From Bacteroidales bacterium (lineage in GTDB: Bacteria > Bacteroidota > Bacteroidia > Bacteroidales > F082), in assembly GCA_017395365.1 (NCBI GenBank), contig JAFPUN010000021.1, positions 157,174-221,173 of the forward strand: DNA of 64,000 nt. Reading direction: 5' to 3'. Shown here piece by piece: positions 18,380-28,482 of this stretch (position 1 is its first letter; each line of letters begins with the position of its first letter). The position numbers and the translations under genes are program-made. The notes under the pieces were generated by a model. The model was not told the DNA's origin and did not search any database. It saw nothing but the letters and a program-made list of their open reading frames with translations.

Positions 18380-19468
18380 TTAGAAAAATATTCTGGCGCC
18401 AACGCTGTGAGTTCCATTGAAGACGTAGGTGTCTCTGTAGGAGTAATCCACAGCGAGTTTCAGGCCGTTTTCCTTCTTCGACAACGGAACTTGCACTGAC
18501 ACACCGGCGCTGAGGCCACGGTTGATGTTCATGCAGCCATCGTTGTCTTGGAAGCCACCCTTCGACCAAATGCCGTTCTCGTAGGTGTAACCGGCACGGA
18601 CCATGAACAGATCCTTAAAGCCATATTCCATGCCTAAGGTGAACTGGTCGTTGGTGAAGGAGTTGGAGCAGAAGTTACCGGCAACCGTCAGACGGCTGGT
18701 CTCACCAAGGATGAAGTCATAGCCGGCGGCGATGCTCAACTGCGTGGGCAACTCGAAGTCGTCGACGCGCTGCACCATCGTGAACTGCTGGTTACTGCTA
18801 TTGTCCATGAACACGCGGAGCGAGATACCGTCACCCGAGAACTTCATGGTGGGTCCAATGTTCTTCAGCGTGATGCCGAAGTGAACGTTGTCATAAGGGC
18901 CAGTGACGTACTGGATACCAGCGTCCAAGGCCACACCAACACCACCCATATCCTTGATGGACTCGCTGATGATCTTCAGGTTGAAGCCGCCGCTAATGCT
19001 GTTGGAGAAAGCCTTGGCAAACGACAGGTTGATGTTCATCAGGTTGGGTTTATAGGTGCCGAGGGTACCTGGATCAGGGTTCTGGACCGTGGTAATCGGA
19101 ATCTCACCGATGCTAAACGACATGATTGACAGACCCAACACGCTCGATTCACCGACGCGGGCCAAGAGGCCGAACGACGAGATGCGCGTGTCATTGCCCA
19201 CACCAACCAGCCAGCTGGTGTGGGTAAAGTTCAGGTCGAGGGTGTTGCAGGATGAAATACCTGCCACGTTACCGTAGATGGCTTCCACGCCGTGGACAAA
19301 CGACATACCTGCGTTGCCCCAGCCCGACGAAGCAGCCCAAGGGTTAATCAACAATTCTGCTGCGCCTGCTTGGCCTGAACGGTCTTTATTACCTGCAAAT
19401 GCTTGAGGAGTACTTAATCCCAAAAGGATTACGAAACTCAATACGATATATCTAAATGATTTCTTCAT
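18380..19468 (-). CDS. PorV/PorQ family outer-membrane protein
   Basis: This 362-residue protein has a signal peptide (to about residue 25) followed by GQAGAAELLINPWAASSGWG, which matches the start of the PorV/PorQ (UPF0164-like, FadL-type barrel) family. The rest is alternating beta strands ending in an aromatic residue (ARIFF). PorV in characterised systems shuttles T9SS cargo from the SprA translocon to the attachment complex. This copy is the third gene of a tight operon after a TonB receptor and a very large T9SS-sorted protein, so it may serve that protein specifically; that is an inference from context. Confidence 0.85.
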   Translation of the reverse strand: MKKSFRYIVLSFVILLGLSTPQAFAGNKDRSGQAGAAELLINPWAASSGWGNAGMSFVHGVEAIYGNVAGISSCNTLDLNFTHTSWLVGVGNDTRISSFGLLARVGESSVLGLSIMSFSIGEIPITTVQNPDPGTLGTYKPNLMNINLSFAKAFSNSISGGFNLKIISESIKDMGGVGVALDAGIQYVTGPYDNVHFGITLKNIGPTMKFSGDGISLRVFMDNSSNQQFTMVQRVDDFELPTQLSIAAGYDFILGETSRLTVAGNFCSNSFTNDQFTLGMEYGFKDLFMVRAGYTYENGIWSKGGFQDNDGCMNINRGLSAGVSVQVPLSKKENGLKLAVDYSYRDTYVFNGTHSVGARIFF

Positions 19469-19504
19469 GATGATAAATTATTTACGGTTAGCAATTACAT
19501 TTGT

Positions 19505-22500
19505 TTAGAATGTGTTCAGGTCAACTTGACGCATGGCGCCGAAGAACTTGATGACGCGCTCGCCGCCGCTGGTCAGATCCTTAACATGGATCAGGTAGAA
19601 GCCGCTGGCCACGGGCGTATTGGCGAAGTTGGTGAGGTCCCAATCGATGCTTGGGCTTTCGTTGTCCTTACGGAACTGACGCACCTTGGTACCGCTCATC
19701 GTAAAGATGGACACCACGCACTTGTTGGGCAGGTTGGTGATCTTCACCTTGTTGGTCAGTGCATTGCCTTCATATGCATCGTAAGCATAGTAGGGATTAG
19801 GCACCACCGTGATGAGGTTAAGGTCTTCGTTAGTCTTTTCAGGATCGTTGAGGGTCGGATCCCAGCCTTCGATTGTGAAGGAGTACTTCGGATTCAGGTT
19901 GTTAATCATCAGGTCGTTGTTGGCGGTCTGCAATTCATAGCCATAGCCAGGACCGTAAGGTTTGGCAAGACGGATACGGATGCGGCAGGCGTTACCTTCA
20001 GGCAGCCACTCCATGCCTTCGATACCCATCGGCATGCCAATCCATTCAACCAACTTGTAGAAGTTGGCGTTCATGGTCTTGGCAGCACCAGTGTTGGTCA
20101 TTTGTTCGATGAAGTGCATGGTGTTGTACAGCAACTGACCACCGTCATAACCGTAGTTCTTGACTTGCTTCCAAGGTGAGGAGTTAGGCATCACGATGGA
20201 GTCCATACGCCAGATGTAGACGAAGTGCTTGCCACCGAAGACGGGTTCGCCGTCGGCGCCACGGAAGATGGCAGGATCAATCGTCTGGAGCATACCTGTG
20301 TTGTCCTCAGCCGTAACTTTCTGCACCTTGGCAGGATTGAAGATCATGTCGCGGCCGTTCATGTCAGCGAGATAAGAGTCCTCACCGAAGGCCACATTCA
20401 TGCGGACACCAGTTTCCACGTCGATGACATAGCCGGGGAACCATCCCATACCATTTTCACCGATGAAGGCCGGGTTGTTCGGGTCGTTCGGGTTGGGTTG
20501 AACACCGAGTTGAGCGCAGGTCTTACCATCTTGGTTGACGGAAGCGTGTCTACGCAGGAAGAAGCGGTCGGCACCACCTTCGTTCAGGTTCTTATCCATA
20601 CCCATTTCAATGACCGGGCAACGGCTCCACTTCGACTTGTCGGCAGTCAGCACGATGTCGACGCTGGAGGTGCACTTGAAGACATCGTCAAAGCGCGAGT
20701 TAGCCGAGTACAAAGGACCGGGGTTCCTACCGTCATCACCTTGGCTTGAGAAGGTGGTCAGCAGAGCGGGAGCCCAAGTACGACCGGCGATCTTCTCAAA
20801 GTTCTCCGTCGGGTCCCAAGGTTTGCTATCGCCCTTGCTGGTCTTCTTCGACGACATGGCGTAGTCATTGTTAGAAGCGTTGTCCATATCGACATACGTA
20901 CCAGAACGGATCCAGTTCAAGAAGGATTCAGGAATATCGACGTCCTTGATACCGTCGAGCCACACTTGAGTGGGTTCGTCAAACTCGATAGAGGAAGTAA
21001 TCACACCGTTGTTGGGGGCAATTACAGCAGCGTAGTCGTGATAGTCTTCGGGACCGATGCCTGAAGGATCGACATCCTCAAAGTAGTAACCAATCTTCAC
21101 GCGACCAATATCATAGGTCTGGCTCACGTTGATGGAGATACCACGATCGATAAACATCTGCTCATTGGTGTAGATAGTAGTGGTATCGCTTGCGATAGGA
21201 TTGACACCTTCTTCTATGGGCTCATCCAAATCCTTCAGATACCAGCGGTTCACCAAGCGAGCAGCGGAATCGCCAAAGATCTCAGCATCGCCAGTGATGC
21301 GCTGCGTGTATACCTCGGTCATATCACCGAACCAGAGCTCATAGCGGTGCGACTTGACATTCAGCGGGTCGACAATCTTAACGTCGATAGGACCATAGCC
21401 AGCCTCGTAAGTCGGGTGGTAGGCAATCGGGTAGTTGGGATTACCGAAGCGGTTGGTCGAGTCGTTGGCCAAAGGCTTGCTCATGATTTCGTCGATGGTC
21501 TCTTGCGAGAGTTCGAGTTCGTTACCGCCGTTACCAACACCGACCAAACGGGTGATGGCGGGCTTGTCACCATAGGTGGCGTTCAGCACCGTACCGTTAA
21601 TGGTCTTATGAGGCACTGCAGAGTAGACTTGGATGTTCTTTCTACCTTCGAGGTAGGGCTTCTTCTGACCAAGGAGGCCGTTTTCAACGCCAGGCTCTTG
21701 TGAATAGGGCAAGTAGTTGTTGTAGGCATAAGCCACAGCCATGAAGTAGTAGGTCTTGTGATTGACAAGGTTCGGGTTGTCGCCCTGGGCAAACTTGTCT
21801 TCAGTGATGACGAAGCTGTGGGTGACGCCGGCGTCGCCGCCATTGACTTTCAGCTTCGGTACGTTAGCTTGAAGCGACTCGTCAAACTCATAGTTCATAA
21901 TACGACCCACGTTATTGCGGATATCGCACTGGAACACTAGACGAGCCTTATCGGTGTTGTTCAGCTCATCGGCACCAACTTCGCCGTTAGCCAACTGATA
22001 CACCTTATAACCTTCGAAGCGGTACTGTCTGTCGCACTCCATTTCGATAGAGTGATTAGCGACGGGAACGAGGAAGACGGTATCGTTACCATTATCAAGG
22101 GTAGCGTGAATCGAGTCATAAACAATTTCAACAGCAGTAACGATGGAAGTCGGAATCTCAGGATCGACTTCGACATAACCTTCCTTGTAGTTGTTGGAGA
22201 TAGCCGTATTCGACAGATAGATGATAAGTTCTTGGTCAAGTTCGCGGATGGTCAGGTCAGGAGCGTTGGGGCCGTCGATGACTTTGAAGCAGTTGTCGAA
22301 CAAAGCTTGGCACTTGTCGTCGACCACGCGCAGCAATTCGACGGAAGCCCAGGCGCCGCCAGAGGTGGCACGTGCCCACGGCACACCAAAGGTGATGTAG
22401 TTAACAGCACCAGGTTCCAGGGTGAAGGGGCCTGCCGACTGCATGAAACGACGGTCGTTAGGAGCGTTTTGGCACTGCTCTTCCGACCAGTAGAGACCAT

Positions 22501-24022
22501 CGGTATTGTAGCCACCATTGGGAGGCGTGCCTTGGGTACCCCAGTTCCACGGGTCAGAATCGCCAGGGAACATGAAGTCGCACTCAGGACCCACCACGTC
22601 GTTGCCGGTGAAGGCATTGCCGCCGTAGCGCATCTTGGCACCGTTCTTCCAAATACCACGCAGGTAGTTGTAATATTGAGGAGCAGTGCTCGGGTCACCG
22701 TTATCGGCCGAGCTATTGTTGTGATACACGAAACGGCGCATACCGAAACGTTCGTCGTCGATGATACCGTTACCGAAGTTCACACCATTGATGCTCTCGT
22801 CAACCACTTGCAAAGCGGTGGTCGAGTCATTGACAAAAATACTATCACCCGTAGCGGGGTCAACATGGTCGAAAACTTGTTCAAACGTATACTTAGGGTT
22901 ATCGATTCCATCAGCATCCATATAGGGGCCTTGGAAGAAGTCGATACCGATCGCCGGAGGTTGTGCACCATAGGCTTCGGGTTCACCGCTACCGTCAACG
23001 GCCGAACCATTGTAGCCGTAACCGAGACCACGAGCAACGTCGCAACCTACATAGTCGTCCCAGCCGTAGCCGAGGTCAACATCAGTCCAAGGCGAGAAGT
23101 AGGTACCCGTCAAGGTGTAGGTCGAACGGTTGATGATTTCATAGCTGTAGAAAGTCATGTTGTTGATCTCGTCGTTCGTGGCGAAAGCAAAAGCTTGGGC
23201 ACGGACTTCGATACCAATGGCTTGACCACCCGATTCAGTGTGCGAAGCACCTTTATCGTTGAAGATCCACCACAGGGTTTGGTCACCTTTCAGCACCTGG
23301 TCGGCAAGGATGGAGCCGTGCATGGTGCCATAGACTTCCTCTTCCATGGCCGGAATCTTGGTGTGGCAGAGTTCGTTGGAGATGTCATAGTAAGGATAGT
23401 CACCATTTTCAGGGACATACTCACCGTCGCCGTCTGCATCATAGAAAGGAGCCAGGTAGTAGGCGATGCCATCCGGGTCTTCAGCGGCACGCGTGGCAGG
23501 CCAATTCTTAATGATTGACGGGATGTCGGACGTGTTGCCGTTTTGGTAGTCCATAAGGAATTGGTCCACTTCGGCACGGGTGATCTTGAAGATCTTGTCC
23601 CAACGGGCGCAGGTCTCAGGCGTGATGGAGGCCATGCCGTCGACAGTCAGAGGGCCAGTGTAGTAGTCGTTACCGACCTGACGGAAACGCAGGGCGGCGC
23701 ACTTCAACTGGTTATTGACGTCGACACCGGCGATCCACAGAGAACCGGCGAACAGGGAGGTGGCGGAGCCGTTGGCAGGGATGAAGTACTTGGAACCGGT
23801 ACCTGCAGGGAGGTCCCACCACATGTCACCACCAGAGTTGATACGCGTTCTAACGTTGTTGATGTCGAGCCATTCGAACGATGACGAAGGCGTACATCCG
23901 GCTGCGGTCTGAGCGCGCTGGCCTTTGCCCTGCTGCTCATACTTGTACATTTCAGCCTTTCCGGGAATCACAGCGCCAACCATAATCAGCGCCGCAAGCA
24001 AAATTCGAAATATATTCTTCAT
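19505..24022 (-). CDS. Very large T9SS-sorted surface protein
   Basis: The product has 1505 residues, with a signal peptide (MKNIFRILLAALIMVGAVIPGKA). The body has long beta-rich regions with acidic calcium-type loops such as DADGDGEYVPENGDYP, and phrases typical of family members paired with PorV-like proteins (ALFAGSLWIAGVDVNNQLK-like segment near 90, IINRSTYTLTGTYFSPWTD). The C-terminal 100 residues (VVPNPYYAYDAYEGN to the end) resemble a T9SS sorting or FlgD-like Ig domain with VSIFTMSGTKVRQF and the usual GFYLIHVKD strand. The exact molecular role is unknown. It lies 37 bases after the TonB receptor and 36 before the PorV-like gene. Confidence 0.85.
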   Translation of the reverse strand: MKNIFRILLAALIMVGAVIPGKAEMYKYEQQGKGQRAQTAAGCTPSSSFEWLDINNVRTRINSGGDMWWDLPAGTGSKYFIPANGSATSLFAGSLWIAGVDVNNQLKCAALRFRQVGNDYYTGPLTVDGMASITPETCARWDKIFKITRAEVDQFLMDYQNGNTSDIPSIIKNWPATRAAEDPDGIAYYLAPFYDADGDGEYVPENGDYPYYDISNELCHTKIPAMEEEVYGTMHGSILADQVLKGDQTLWWIFNDKGASHTESGGQAIGIEVRAQAFAFATNDEINNMTFYSYEIINRSTYTLTGTYFSPWTDVDLGYGWDDYVGCDVARGLGYGYNGSAVDGSGEPEAYGAQPPAIGIDFFQGPYMDADGIDNPKYTFEQVFDHVDPATGDSIFVNDSTTALQVVDESINGVNFGNGIIDDERFGMRRFVYHNNSSADNGDPSTAPQYYNYLRGIWKNGAKMRYGGNAFTGNDVVGPECDFMFPGDSDPWNWGTQGTPPNGGYNTDGLYWSEEQCQNAPNDRRFMQSAGPFTLEPGAVNYITFGVPWARATSGGAWASVELLRVVDDKCQALFDNCFKVIDGPNAPDLTIRELDQELIIYLSNTAISNNYKEGYVEVDPEIPTSIVTAVEIVYDSIHATLDNGNDTVFLVPVANHSIEMECDRQYRFEGYKVYQLANGEVGADELNNTDKARLVFQCDIRNNVGRIMNYEFDESLQANVPKLKVNGGDAGVTHSFVITEDKFAQGDNPNLVNHKTYYFMAVAYAYNNYLPYSQEPGVENGLLGQKKPYLEGRKNIQVYSAVPHKTINGTVLNATYGDKPAITRLVGVGNGGNELELSQETIDEIMSKPLANDSTNRFGNPNYPIAYHPTYEAGYGPIDVKIVDPLNVKSHRYELWFGDMTEVYTQRITGDAEIFGDSAARLVNRWYLKDLDEPIEEGVNPIASDTTTIYTNEQMFIDRGISINVSQTYDIGRVKIGYYFEDVDPSGIGPEDYHDYAAVIAPNNGVITSSIEFDEPTQVWLDGIKDVDIPESFLNWIRSGTYVDMDNASNNDYAMSSKKTSKGDSKPWDPTENFEKIAGRTWAPALLTTFSSQGDDGRNPGPLYSANSRFDDVFKCTSSVDIVLTADKSKWSRCPVIEMGMDKNLNEGGADRFFLRRHASVNQDGKTCAQLGVQPNPNDPNNPAFIGENGMGWFPGYVIDVETGVRMNVAFGEDSYLADMNGRDMIFNPAKVQKVTAEDNTGMLQTIDPAIFRGADGEPVFGGKHFVYIWRMDSIVMPNSSPWKQVKNYGYDGGQLLYNTMHFIEQMTNTGAAKTMNANFYKLVEWIGMPMGIEGMEWLPEGNACRIRIRLAKPYGPGYGYELQTANNDLMINNLNPKYSFTIEGWDPTLNDPEKTNEDLNLITVVPNPYYAYDAYEGNALTNKVKITNLPNKCVVSIFTMSGTKVRQFRKDNESPSIDWDLTNFANTPVASGFYLIHVKDLTSGGERVIKFFGAMRQVDLNTF

Positions 24023-24059
24023 AATACTTATAATTTATCGTTATGAATAGTCTCGCATT

Positions 24060-27000
24060 TTAGAAGTTGAAGCTCAAACCGACTCTGATGTGGCGAGGCA
24101 TCGAGTAGTTGCCTCCAGCGTTGACATACAAGGAGTACATTTGGATGAAGGCCTGCGGGTCAATCTGGCTGTTGATCTCACGCTGCCATTCGGGAGCCGA
24201 CAGATAACCGTCGTCGTCGGGGTTACCCGTGGCATTGTACACGCCAACGATATTCTTCGAGTTGAGCAGGTTCAGCACTTGCAGGTAGACGTTCACGAAA
24301 GCTGCACGGCCCTTCTTGCCTTCAGCCTCGTTGGCACCCATCATGAAGTTGAAGTCCTTGTCGACACGGAGGTCGAAACGGAACGAAGCGGGGATACGAG
24401 AACCGTTGTAGGTACCTTGCAACAGGTTGTTGCCGCCCGAAATCGGGGAGCTGACCGTACGAGAAGCGGTGAAGGGAGTACCCGAACCACCGTTAACCGT
24501 CAGAGCGAAACCAGTGTTCGACAGCACTTGGACATCCTTACCATTCTTGCGGTGGATGACAGGACCATCATAGTTCTTGCCATCAGCAAAACGATAGTCA
24601 AGGGTCAGGTTGAAAGCGTGACGACGGTCGGCGTTGGTCGGGAAGGTGGACCTCAGGTTAGGCACACCAGCGGCAATCAGAGCAGAAGCCGTGGAGGTCG
24701 ATGAACCGGTCATGTCAGCATATTGAAGGGTGTAGCTAGCACGGATACGAGCGTTCTTGGTACGACGCATATCGAAGCTGGCGGTCAAACCCTTGACAGT
24801 ACCAAAGTCGAGGTTGCTGAAGGAGTTGTAAGCCTTCGGGAAAGCACCGTTGAAACGGTACATCTGAATCATGTTACGCAGTTCGTGGTAGTAACCCGAA
24901 ATGGTCAGCGAAGAGGTGTTGGTCACCTTCTGGGTGAAACCGAGTTCATACTCAATGGTCTGAGCGGGCTTCAAGTTCGGGTTGGCGATATCGTCGGAAA
25001 GTTCATTGAAGCGATAGTAGTACAGCGGGCTGCAGTAGAAAGCACTGGAAGGACGCTGGGTCAGCACATCGTAGTGAGCGAAGAACAAGGCTTCGTCGGA
25101 AATCGGGAACGAGAAAGCGATACGAGGCATGACGCTCCAAGCGGGATCGTAGTCCTTGAAGGAGTTGATGTCGACGTTACGCTTGTCCATATCGATATAT
25201 TGGTCCTTGATCCAAGGCGAAACGCCGGTACCCATGTCGAGGACGTTCGGGTCGCTGATTTCAGCACCGGCTTCGTTGAACCAGGTGTTGCCATTACGAT
25301 AACCGACAACGGCGGTCTTCTCAGCCAGTTTGTTGACATAGATGGCGTAGTCGTCACCGATGTTGTCCGGGATGTCAACAGTGGACTGATCGTCGAGATG
25401 GATGCGGCCGGCTCTCAAGTCGCCCACGGTATAGTAGTCATAGAGGATATAAGGATCTTTCAGCACGTCTTGGTTGGCGTCGAAACGGTCGACACGAACA
25501 CCGATGTTGAAGATCAGGTCTTTGAAGGCGAACTTGTCTTGGATGTATCCGGCCATGTAGATGGGCTGTTGGGCACCAATCGGGCGGGTGAAGATGCCTT
25601 CATCGTCAGTATCGTTGAAGAAGTTGGTGAGTGAAGGACGCTCGGTAAGACCGTACTTCTTGTGGCCGTCATAGGTGTAGCCATAGTAGTACACCGAGAA
25701 GTTGGCGTTACGGGTGAGTTCGTCAGCGCCAAACATGCTCATGTCGAGGCCGCCATCCACTTTGGCATTCTCATGGAGTTTGCCAGCTTCGTCATAATAG
25801 CTGACCGTATTGTTGTTGAAATCGTAGGTGTCGATGAGGATCCACTCCTTGCCATCCACGGGAAGACCCATGGCTTTACGCAAGCGGGCATCGAAGGTAT
25901 ATTGCATGTCCTTGTCGTACAGTCTGTGGTACATAACCGTATCGGCAAAGCCATCATAGCTCGCAGCATAAGGGTTGTTGAGGTCGAGCTCTCTGATGTG
26001 GTAGTTGACATAGTCGCGCATCAGGGTCCAGTAGTTGGAGCTGTAGGACATCTGTGAGTTGTTCTGTTGCTCATATTGGAAGCCCAACTTGATATCGTGC
26101 GAGTTGTCGCCACGTCCGAGCGTCAACGAACCGTTGACGTTGACGGCAATCTGGTCGTTGATGACCTTGCCGTAGGAAGCTTGGATGGTGCCAGGCACGG
26201 CATAGATGCCATAGACACGGCTGGGCGACATACCGTTGATCAGACCGTTGTTCAGGATGATGTTGGAGAGGTTGTTGTAGTAACCCTCTGCGCCGTAATC
26301 CCTATACAGATCGAAATAGTTCTTGGCATAGATGGCCAGATTGGGGTTGTAGTCAGCCGGGGTGAACTCGACGTTGGTGTCGTAGTAGTTGTTCAGCACC
26401 CAAACGTTGCTAAGCGTCCTGTATTGGCCGTCAACCATGACCGAGTCGATGCTACCTTGCAAGAAGTAGTAGTTAGGCTCGCGGGTAGTCATGAACTTAC
26501 CGAGATAACCGTAAGTGAAGATGTTATCCCACAGGTCGGGGTCGCCCGACTCGCTGGTATAGCGCGAGTAGTCAGCTTGGAAGCTATAGTACACGTTGGA
26601 GACCAACGAGGTGCTTTCGGGATCCGAGGGGAAACGCTGGCTGAAACGGACATAGCCACGATAGGTACCCGACTTCGAGAGGTAGTTCTTGTCGGTGTTG
26701 AAGTAGTACTGACCTCTGCCGTTGGCATAGTGGCCACCCGACAGCACCATCGAACCACCGAAAGTGAGGTTGGTGTTCTTACCCGTCTTCACGTCGATCT
26801 TACCAGTCAGGTTGATGCTCTGGTTGGTCGTGTTGCTGAGGAATCTGGTGTCGTGGAGGTTGTCCTTGCGCGTGTAGGCAGCAGTTTGGTTCGAACCGGT
26901 GCCGAGGCCCGAAAGGGTCAGCGGCTGGTCGGTGATCTTCTGCAGCCAGTCGTCATTGGCTTGCCAATAACCCACGGCTGAAGAATAGCCGTACTTGTTA

Positions 27001-27848
27001 CGCGTGAGGTCGAAAGCGAGGAAGAAGCCGAGGAGGGCATCTTTCTCTTCTTGACCTTCGGCATTGGTTCTCTTCACCGTCAACAGCGGTCCTTGGAGGC
27101 TACCGCCGAGACGACCGTGGCCGTAGCCGTCGATCGAATACTCAGCTTCGATGCCACCACCCCACTGACGGCTGGGGCCCTTGGTGGTCATGTTGATGAT
27201 ACCACCCATGGCGTCACCGTACATAGCGGGAGTACCACCCAAGATGACGTCCACCTGGTCGATGGCGCTTTGAGGCACGCTTGAGCTACCAATGACCTTC
27301 ACACCGTCGATGTAGTAGACGGCGCCTTCACGAGAACCACGGATGGAGCCGACTTCACCGTCTTGCGAGAACACGCCACCGACGCTAGCGGCGACGCCTT
27401 CTGCCGAACGGACCGGCAACTTTGCGATTTCTTCTGAAGTGATGGTAGCACCTTGTGTCGTGTTATCCGCCGAGATCAGAGGGATTTCGTAATCGATGAC
27501 CACGACTTCGTCAATCTTGATTGCACCGCTGGTCATCTTGATGGGGTAGAAGGTGATCTTGTTGGCCGGAATGACGATGTTTTTCACAACAAACGCATTG
27601 TAGCCGATACAACTCGCCTTGAGGTCATACGTTCCCGGAGGAATCGGGTTGATGTCGTAGTTACCGTCAAAATCCGAGGAGCCGCCAGCCACTTGCGATC
27701 CGCCTTTTTCAACAATGACGTTAGCAAATGGTACGCCTTCTCCTGTTTCATCGGTAATCTTGCCTTTGAGTCTTCCTTGCGACTGGGCCATGGTCATCGT
27801 GCAGGTGGCCAGGACGATGGCAAGGGTCATTAGTAAATTTTTAAACAT
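24060..27848 (-). CDS. TonB-dependent receptor, first gene of the PorV-like operon
   Basis: This 1262-residue outer-membrane receptor has a signal peptide and a carboxypeptidase-regulatory-like domain (about 25-110, GKITDETGEGVPFANVIVEKG). A plug domain follows (about 135-230) with TITSEEIAKLPVRSAEGVAA, GSREGAVYYIDGVKV and GGIINMTTKG. A long 22-strand-type barrel ends in HIRVGLSFNF, a typical aromatic C-terminus. It heads a three-gene operon with a giant T9SS protein and a PorV-like barrel. Its leader contains a 24-base segment (27864-27887) complementary to a candidate small RNA at 29099-29185. The ligand is unknown. Confidence 0.92.
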   Translation of the reverse strand: MFKNLLMTLAIVLATCTMTMAQSQGRLKGKITDETGEGVPFANVIVEKGGSQVAGGSSDFDGNYDINPIPPGTYDLKASCIGYNAFVVKNIVIPANKITFYPIKMTSGAIKIDEVVVIDYEIPLISADNTTQGATITSEEIAKLPVRSAEGVAASVGGVFSQDGEVGSIRGSREGAVYYIDGVKVIGSSSVPQSAIDQVDVILGGTPAMYGDAMGGIINMTTKGPSRQWGGGIEAEYSIDGYGHGRLGGSLQGPLLTVKRTNAEGQEEKDALLGFFLAFDLTRNKYGYSSAVGYWQANDDWLQKITDQPLTLSGLGTGSNQTAAYTRKDNLHDTRFLSNTTNQSINLTGKIDVKTGKNTNLTFGGSMVLSGGHYANGRGQYYFNTDKNYLSKSGTYRGYVRFSQRFPSDPESTSLVSNVYYSFQADYSRYTSESGDPDLWDNIFTYGYLGKFMTTREPNYYFLQGSIDSVMVDGQYRTLSNVWVLNNYYDTNVEFTPADYNPNLAIYAKNYFDLYRDYGAEGYYNNLSNIILNNGLINGMSPSRVYGIYAVPGTIQASYGKVINDQIAVNVNGSLTLGRGDNSHDIKLGFQYEQQNNSQMSYSSNYWTLMRDYVNYHIRELDLNNPYAASYDGFADTVMYHRLYDKDMQYTFDARLRKAMGLPVDGKEWILIDTYDFNNNTVSYYDEAGKLHENAKVDGGLDMSMFGADELTRNANFSVYYYGYTYDGHKKYGLTERPSLTNFFNDTDDEGIFTRPIGAQQPIYMAGYIQDKFAFKDLIFNIGVRVDRFDANQDVLKDPYILYDYYTVGDLRAGRIHLDDQSTVDIPDNIGDDYAIYVNKLAEKTAVVGYRNGNTWFNEAGAEISDPNVLDMGTGVSPWIKDQYIDMDKRNVDINSFKDYDPAWSVMPRIAFSFPISDEALFFAHYDVLTQRPSSAFYCSPLYYYRFNELSDDIANPNLKPAQTIEYELGFTQKVTNTSSLTISGYYHELRNMIQMYRFNGAFPKAYNSFSNLDFGTVKGLTASFDMRRTKNARIRASYTLQYADMTGSSTSTASALIAAGVPNLRSTFPTNADRRHAFNLTLDYRFADGKNYDGPVIHRKNGKDVQVLSNTGFALTVNGGSGTPFTASRTVSSPISGGNNLLQGTYNGSRIPASFRFDLRVDKDFNFMMGANEAEGKKGRAAFVNVYLQVLNLLNSKNIVGVYNATGNPDDDGYLSAPEWQREINSQIDPQAFIQMYSLYVNAGGNYSMPRHIRVGLSFNF

Positions 27849-27863
27849 ACCTTGTAATTTTAT

Positions 27864-27887
27864 GTAATACTACTTTGTTTGGTGCAT
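27864..27887 (-). repeat. Leader segment shared with the small-RNA candidate
   Basis: On the plus strand GTAATACTACT, three variable bases and TTTGGTGCAT are found here and again at 29104-29127; 21 of 24 positions agree. On the minus strand the segment lies in the untranslated leader of the TonB receptor gene, ending 16 bases before its ATG. The remainder of the gap up to 28143 holds no gene I can support. Confidence 0.7.
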
Positions 27888-28143
27888 AATGGTGCATTAA
27901 AAGTCGTCAAAATTACAACCTTATTTGAAAGTACGCAAGAAAAATATGCATTTTCAGCGTTTTTTTTTCAACAAAAAACAATCTCTTTCTATATAGTTTT
28001 GATTTTCAATCGTTTGCAAATAAACCATTTTGAGACGTTTTTTTGCCGTTTCAAGCGCACTTTTTCGTAACAGAATCCTTCAACAGCCTAATAACTTATT
28101 ATTTAAGTATGTTAAGGGACAAGTTCTTCCCTGGCAGGTAAAA

Positions 28144-28404
28144 TCAGAAAAACGGATTGGAGCGTTGGTGGCGACGCATCCGCTCGGCATGACGCTTGTC
28201 TTTCTTGATCATCCGCTTGGTTTTCTTCGCCTGCCGCTTGTAGTGCGACGTCTTGGCCTTGTCGTATTGCTTGGCTGCAGCCCGTTCTTGCTGTTCCATT
28301 TGGCGCTCGGCCTTGCGTATGGCCCTCGACTTCGAAGATGCACACCCGCTGAACAACAGAAGCAGTACCAGCAGGAAGGAAATCAGTTGGGTTGGTTTCT
28401 TCAT
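28144..28404 (-). CDS. Small, very basic lipoprotein
   Basis: The product has about 86 residues. It starts with a lipoprotein signal (MKKPTQLISFLLVLLLLFSGC, lipobox FSGC). The mature part is almost entirely Lys, Arg, Gln and Ala and is predicted helical (KAERQMEQQERAAAKQYDKA, then KKTKRMIKKDKRHAERMRR). It is probably a periplasmic or outer-membrane-anchored helix; function is unknown. The upstream in-frame ATG at 28425 lies in the promoter, so the ATG at 28404 is used. Confidence 0.8.
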   Translation of the reverse strand: MKKPTQLISFLLVLLLLFSGCASSKSRAIRKAERQMEQQERAAAKQYDKAKTSHYKRQAKKTKRMIKKDKRHAERMRRHQRSNPFF

Positions 28405-28422
28405 GACAACTAGTTTTGAGTG

Positions 28423-28430
28423 CAAAAATA
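28423..28430 (-). promoter_or_regulatory. Promoter -7 element of the small basic lipoprotein gene
   Basis: On the minus strand this reads TATTTTTG, an exact TAnnTTTG match, 18 bases from the ATG at 28404. It rules out the start at 28425. Confidence 0.7.
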
Positions 28431-28482
28431 AGATTTTTCCTGCAATCAGATACGATTTTAGGAAAAACCGCGTTTCTTTGTC

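Noticed and set aside
22052-23518. 488-codon plus-strand frame
   Set aside because: It is antisense to the 1505-residue T9SS gene, with no signal, domain or promoter. The opposite strand has a convincing protein.
26067-26981. 304-codon plus-strand frame
   Set aside because: It lies opposite the TonB receptor gene and reads as repetitive Val/Gly/Ile-rich shadow sequence.
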